DNA of 64,000 nt. Source: Streptomyces globisporus. Its GTDB lineage: Bacteria > Actinomycetota > Actinomycetes > Streptomycetales > Streptomycetaceae. The stretch lies in the NCBI GenBank assembly GCA_014649555.1, contig BMTG01000002.1, forward strand, positions 1 to 64,000. The letters run 5' to 3'. Position 1 is the stretch's first letter; every line of letters begins with the position of its first letter. A program made the translations under genes and the position numbers. Shown here piece by piece: positions 61,761 to 64,000 of the stretch. The notes beneath the pieces are model-generated. The model was not told the DNA's origin. It saw nothing but the letters and a program-made list of their open reading frames with translations, and did no database searches.

Positions 61761-64000
61761 GTGAACCGACGCACCTTCCTGTCCTCCGCCATCGCCACCG
61801 CACTCGCCGTCAGCATGGCCCCCACCGCCAACGGTCAGGCCATCGCCGCGACCGATCCCCGCGCCTTCGACCGCGCCGACGCTCTTCTCGCCCGGATGTC
61901 CGCTGCCGACAAGGACGCCCTCATCCGGTGCGACTTCGCGGCCCTCAGCCACCTCGGTATCCCCGCCCTCACCATGGTCGACGCCTCCGCCGGGCTGCGT
62001 GGCGAACAGAACGTCACCGCGTTCCCGGTCCCCCTCGCCCAGGCCGCCACCTTCGACGAGGACCTGACGCGCCGTATCGGGGTCGCCATCGGCACCGAGG
62101 GACGCGCCAAGGGGTACAACAGCCTCCTCGGGCCGACCATCGATCTGACGCGGACCTGGCACTTCGGGCGCCAGGCCGAGAGCCTGGGAGAAGACCCGTT
62201 CCTCGCGGGCCGCCTCGGCGCCGCCCTCACCACCGGCATGCAGAGCCGTCAGGTCACGGCCACGGTCAAGCACTTCGCGGCCTACACCCAGGAAGTGAAC
62301 CGCTTCTTCAGCGACACCCTGGTGTCCGACCGCGCGATGCACGAGATCTACCAAGCGCCCTTCCGCCGCGTCATCGCGGCCGCGCCCACCACCTCGGTCA
62401 TGATGGCCTATCCCAAGATCAACGGGACCTTCGCCACCCAGAGCCCCACCCTCTTCAACGACGTCAAGTCCCGTCTCGGCCTTCAGGGTTACACCGTCCC
62501 TGACTTCTGGGCCGGCGACGACCAGGTAGCTGCCGCCAAGGCGGGCATGGACCTCGCGGGGCTCGGCCCCGGCGGCGTCAAGCTCGTACCCGGTGAGGTC
62601 GCTCGCAGCGTGTCCACCGCACGGCTCGATGATGCCGCACGCCGCATCCTCGTCACCATGTTCGCCAACGGCCTCATGGACAACCCGGTCCCGGCGCCGG
62701 CTCAAGACGTCAGCACCGCCGAACACAAGAGCCTCGCCCACGAAGCAGCCCTCGCCTCCACCGTGCTGCTGGCCAACCGTTCCTCAGCCCTGCCTCTGCC
62801 CACCAGGCTCAGGTCGCTCGCCGTCATCGGGCCCGCCGTAACTGATGCGCTCACCGGCGTCGCCGGCTCCACCTACGTCGACCCTGGCACTTGGACCACT
62901 CCCCTGCAGGCCATCAAGACCCGCGCCGGCAGCGGCATCACCGTCACCCACGCCCAAGGCACCACCGGCGACGTCCCCCTCAGCACCGTTCCCTCCAGCG
63001 TGCTGCGCACCACCGGTAAGGCCCCCGGCCTCACCGGCCGCTACTACGCCTCCCCCGAGCCCACCGGCACACCGGTCGCCACCCGCACCGACACTGTCAT
63101 CGACTTCACCAGCACTCCGGTCGACACCCTTCCCGCAGTCTGGTCCGCGACCTGGTCAGGCACGCTGACCCCGACGCACAGCGGCCTGCACCGCTTCTCC
63201 CTCCTGGCCGCGGGCACCGCCACCCTGAAGATCAACGGCGTCACCGTAGTCACCGGATCCCGTGGCACACGACGTTTCTTCCTCGGCACGTACGACTATC
63301 CCCTCCAGGGCACCATCGACCTGGCCGCGGGCAGAACCGTGTCAGTCGAACTCACCTACAGCAACGCCACCGCCGACCCCGGCACCAGCGGCCTCACCCT
63401 CGGCTGGCAGCCCGGATCCCTGATACCTGCCGCCGTCCAGGCCGCCACCAAGGCCGAGGCCGCCGTCGTCTTCGTCAACCGCATCGCCGGCGAAGCCATG
63501 GACCACGAACAGCTCACCCTCCCCGGGGACCAGAACCAGCTCATCACCGCCGTCGCCGCCGCGAACTCCCGCACCATCGTCGTCCTGAACACGGACGGCC
63601 CCGTCGCGATGCCCTGGCTGAACGACGTCGAGGCCGTCATCCAGACCTGGTACGGAGGCCGCGGCATGGGCACCGCCCTCGCGGCCGTCCTGTTCGGCGA
63701 CAGCGACCCCTCGGGCAGGCTGCCCATCACCTTCCCCACCGACGCCTCTCAAGGCCCCGGCACAACGACGGCGACGTACCCGGGCAAGAACGGCACCGTC
63801 TCCTTCGACGAGGGAACCGCCATCGGCTACCGCTACTACGACACCAAGGGGCAGCAACCCAAGTTCCCCTTCGGGCACGGCCTCTCCTACACGACCTTCG
63901 CCCACGGCTCCCCCGAAGCCTCCTACAGTGCCGCCAGCAGGACCGTGGCCCTCTCCGTCACCGTCACCAACAGCGGTAACCGCCCAGGCACCGAGGTCGT
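61761..64000 (+). CDS. Glycoside hydrolase family 3 (beta-glucosidase-like), exported, 3' end outside window
   Basis: About 746 residues are visible from GTG 61761 (GGAGAG upstream), continuing past the right edge. A Tat-like signal peptide starts MNRRTFLSSAIATALAV. The GH3 N-terminal barrel shows LGPTIDLTRTWHFGRQAESLGEDP (given here in part), VKHFAAYTQE and MAYPKINGTFA; the nucleophile aspartate is probably in GYTVPDFWAGDD, where most GH3 enzymes have VSDW. A PA14-type insert lies about residues 425-560 (GLTGRYYASPEPTG). The C-terminal GH3 domain has LPITFP and FPFGHGLSYTTF, then a fibronectin-like domain begins. It would remove beta-linked glucose from plant glycosides outside the cell. Confidence 0.9.
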   Translation, partial: MNRRTFLSSAIATALAVSMAPTANGQAIAATDPRAFDRADALLARMSAADKDALIRCDFAALSHLGIPALTMVDASAGLRGEQNVTAFPVPLAQAATFDEDLTRRIGVAIGTEGRAKGYNSLLGPTIDLTRTWHFGRQAESLGEDPFLAGRLGAALTTGMQSRQVTATVKHFAAYTQEVNRFFSDTLVSDRAMHEIYQAPFRRVIAAAPTTSVMMAYPKINGTFATQSPTLFNDVKSRLGLQGYTVPDFWAGDDQVAAAKAGMDLAGLGPGGVKLVPGEVARSVSTARLDDAARRILVTMFANGLMDNPVPAPAQDVSTAEHKSLAHEAALASTVLLANRSSALPLPTRLRSLAVIGPAVTDALTGVAGSTYVDPGTWTTPLQAIKTRAGSGITVTHAQGTTGDVPLSTVPSSVLRTTGKAPGLTGRYYASPEPTGTPVATRTDTVIDFTSTPVDTLPAVWSATWSGTLTPTHSGLHRFSLLAAGTATLKINGVTVVTGSRGTRRFFLGTYDYPLQGTIDLAAGRTVSVELTYSNATADPGTSGLTLGWQPGSLIPAAVQAATKAEAAVVFVNRIAGEAMDHEQLTLPGDQNQLITAVAAANSRTIVVLNTDGPVAMPWLNDVEAVIQTWYGGRGMGTALAAVLFGDSDPSGRLPITFPTDASQGPGTTTATYPGKNGTVSFDEGTAIGYRYYDTKGQQPKFPFGHGLSYTTFAHGSPEASYSAASRTVALSVTVTNSGNRPGTEV

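Noticed and set aside
1-64000. CRISPR arrays, tRNA or rRNA genes
   Set aside because: No regularly spaced repeats and no recognisable tRNA or rRNA segments were noticed on reading; a dedicated RNA search was not possible.

Overview
The window looks like chromosomal DNA of a high-GC actinomycete, most probably Streptomyces or a close relative. GC is very high with strong third-position GC. GTG and TTG starts and ATGA/GTGA/TGATG gene overlaps are frequent. Many family types are typical of Streptomyces: PucR regulator, SCO4225-like membrane protein, UBP zinc finger, cNMP/thioredoxin-reductase fusion, LutABC, and an ABC sugar importer with no ATPase of its own. No rRNA, tRNA or CRISPR array was seen.

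Left part (1-9.8 kb). A SRPBCC/ArsR pair is followed by an SOS-type mutasome operon: dnaE2 and a catalytically degenerate Y-family polymerase, with a near-consensus LexA box just upstream. A scar of mobile DNA follows: a complete IS3-family element (5563-6862, 23/26 matching terminal repeats) that abuts a 5'-truncated IS5-type transposase and is flanked by two other gene remnants. Then come a small ABM-family monooxygenase behind a perfect 16-bp palindrome, and an acetate kinase with unusual motif residues.

Stress/chaperone island (10-28 kb). A PucR-type regulator broken by a G8 frameshift lies divergent from a tight operon encoding a second chaperone machine and redox proteins: dnaK, grpE, dnaJ/cbpA, cbpM-like, clpB, zinc-finger thioredoxin, UBP zinc-finger protein, and a cNMP-binding/glutaredoxin-like/thioredoxin-reductase-like fusion without the CxxC. 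A UvrA paralogue, an uncharacterised membrane protein and a FUSC-family protein follow. At 28.0-29.8 kb there is a second IS5-type element with a tandem repeat and a truncated ORF beside it.

Catabolic region (29.9-64 kb). After a CMP/dCMP-deaminase-type enzyme comes a leftward L-rhamnose operon: rhaI, bifunctional aldolase/dehydrogenase, rhaB, lutA, lutB, lutC. In it rhamnose carbon appears to go to DHAP plus L-lactate, which LutABC takes to pyruvate. A divergent LacI regulator and two LacI-like operators control it. A strong bidirectional terminator separates this from a leftward aromatic-degradation operon of twelve recognisable genes (51.3-39.5 kb). That operon carries both a gentisate branch (flavin hydroxylase, gentisate dioxygenase, FAH hydrolase) and an extradiol branch (second flavin monooxygenase, VOC dioxygenase, amidohydrolase, cyclase, two more FAH hydrolases, SDR, CoA transferase), with a divergent LysR regulator and an MFS transporter. 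The last block is a LacI-controlled ABC sugar importer, a cytoplasmic GH78 alpha-L-rhamnosidase and an exported GH3 glycosidase that runs off the window. Read together, the right half looks like an island for using plant phenolic rhamnosides, handling sugar and aromatic aglycone in adjacent operons; this is inference from gene content.
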